A stretch of DNA of 64,000 nucleotides from Maratus speciosus (Eukaryota; Arthropoda; Arachnida; Araneae; Salticidae), in the NCBI GenBank assembly GCA_963932465.1, contig OZ010794.1:211805748-211869747 (forward strand), in the 5' to 3' direction. A model generated the notes under the pieces. It was not told the origin of the DNA, did no database searches, and saw only the letters and a list, made by a program, of their open reading frames with translations. The stretch's first letter is position 1; every line of letters starts with the position of its first letter. The position numbers were made by a program, and so were the translations under genes. Positions 63,735 through 64,000 of the stretch are shown piece by piece.

Positions 63735-64000
63735 ACGATGTTGTCACAAGACGGCGGCTCCTTTTTTAAAATCAGATATACAGTTCCGATTACCGCCGAG
63801 ACAAATTTCCCACCAGTAAAACTGAATAGAAAATTTTGTCTTATTTCAGCATCTTATTCATGGAAATATTTTCTCACAAACATGGTAAAAATTTGTATTT
63901 GTTTTTACTGGTGTCAGTTTGTCTAGTAAGACAGTCACTTGTTGTCACACTATCGCGGAAACGACATGACTGCCGTGAAAGTAAGTATCCACCAGTAAAA
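63735..64000. repeat. CACCAGTAA-type repeat, cut by the window edge
   Basis: Aligns with the reverse complement of about 24640-24890. It probably continues beyond the window. Confidence 0.65.

Overview
This is 64 kb of AT-rich eukaryotic nuclear DNA with no intact protein-coding gene that I can support. Open frames are short, carry no recognisable domains, and lie mostly in repeats. The organism is probably an arthropod. The pointers are a very high density of small palindromic DNA transposons, TTAA-targeted (piggyBac-type) and 8-bp-target (hAT-type) MITEs, tRNA-derived SINEs, and interspersed repeat styles common in arthropod genomes. I cannot name the species from sequence alone.

The main feature is one composite mobile element at 40351-56760 (16,410 bp). 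It begins ACCTGTGTGAAG and ends with the reverse complement CTTCACACAGGT. It is flanked on both sides by the perfect 9-bp direct repeat CTGCCACAT (40342-40350 and 56761-56769). Its outer several hundred bases are a near-identical inverted repeat. Both arms are arrays of a ~146-bp tandem unit in opposite orientation: a left arm of ~8.4 kb and a right arm of ~2.9 kb. They flank a ~5.1-kb single-copy loop, which holds a nested 1,663-bp hAT-like insertion. This is the architecture of a Foldback element at very large size; the 9-bp target duplication fits Foldback or Mutator-like transposition. I see no transposase in the loop.

Region by region. 0-10.7 kb: TTAA MITEs, several hAT MITEs with readable target duplications, and a 2.5-kb Tc1/mariner/pogo-like element (4104-6591) full of later insertions. 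A diverged duplicated host segment (3.53-6.88 kb against 9.15-10.65 kb) supplies empty sites. A tRNA-like gene lies at 7157-7226. 10.7-24 kb: degenerate AT-rich DNA, paired TTAA MITEs, two copies of a family with ~145-bp internal repeats, a full-length SINE with a 14-bp target duplication, and simple repeats. 24-28.8 kb: a 1.07-kb mariner-like element, a four-level transposon nest, and a duplicated SINE-like unit. 29-39.3 kb: TTAA MITEs and two copies of a long AT-rich repeat family joined by (TA)n tracts, with a ~590-bp near-identical direct repeat. 40.35-56.76 kb: the giant foldback. 57-64 kb: more TTAA MITEs, a GC-richer retroposon-like segment with an A-rich tail, a decayed piggyBac-like transposase on the minus strand, an 864-bp element with 157-bp inverted arms, and a dense nest at 62.9-63.5 kb.

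The parts do not form a pathway. The window records layered transposition. In several places an uninterrupted paralogue in the same window shows the pre-insertion site, so target-site rules can be read directly. The one piggyBac-like transposase remnant may relate to the source that mobilised the TTAA MITEs, but that link is inference.
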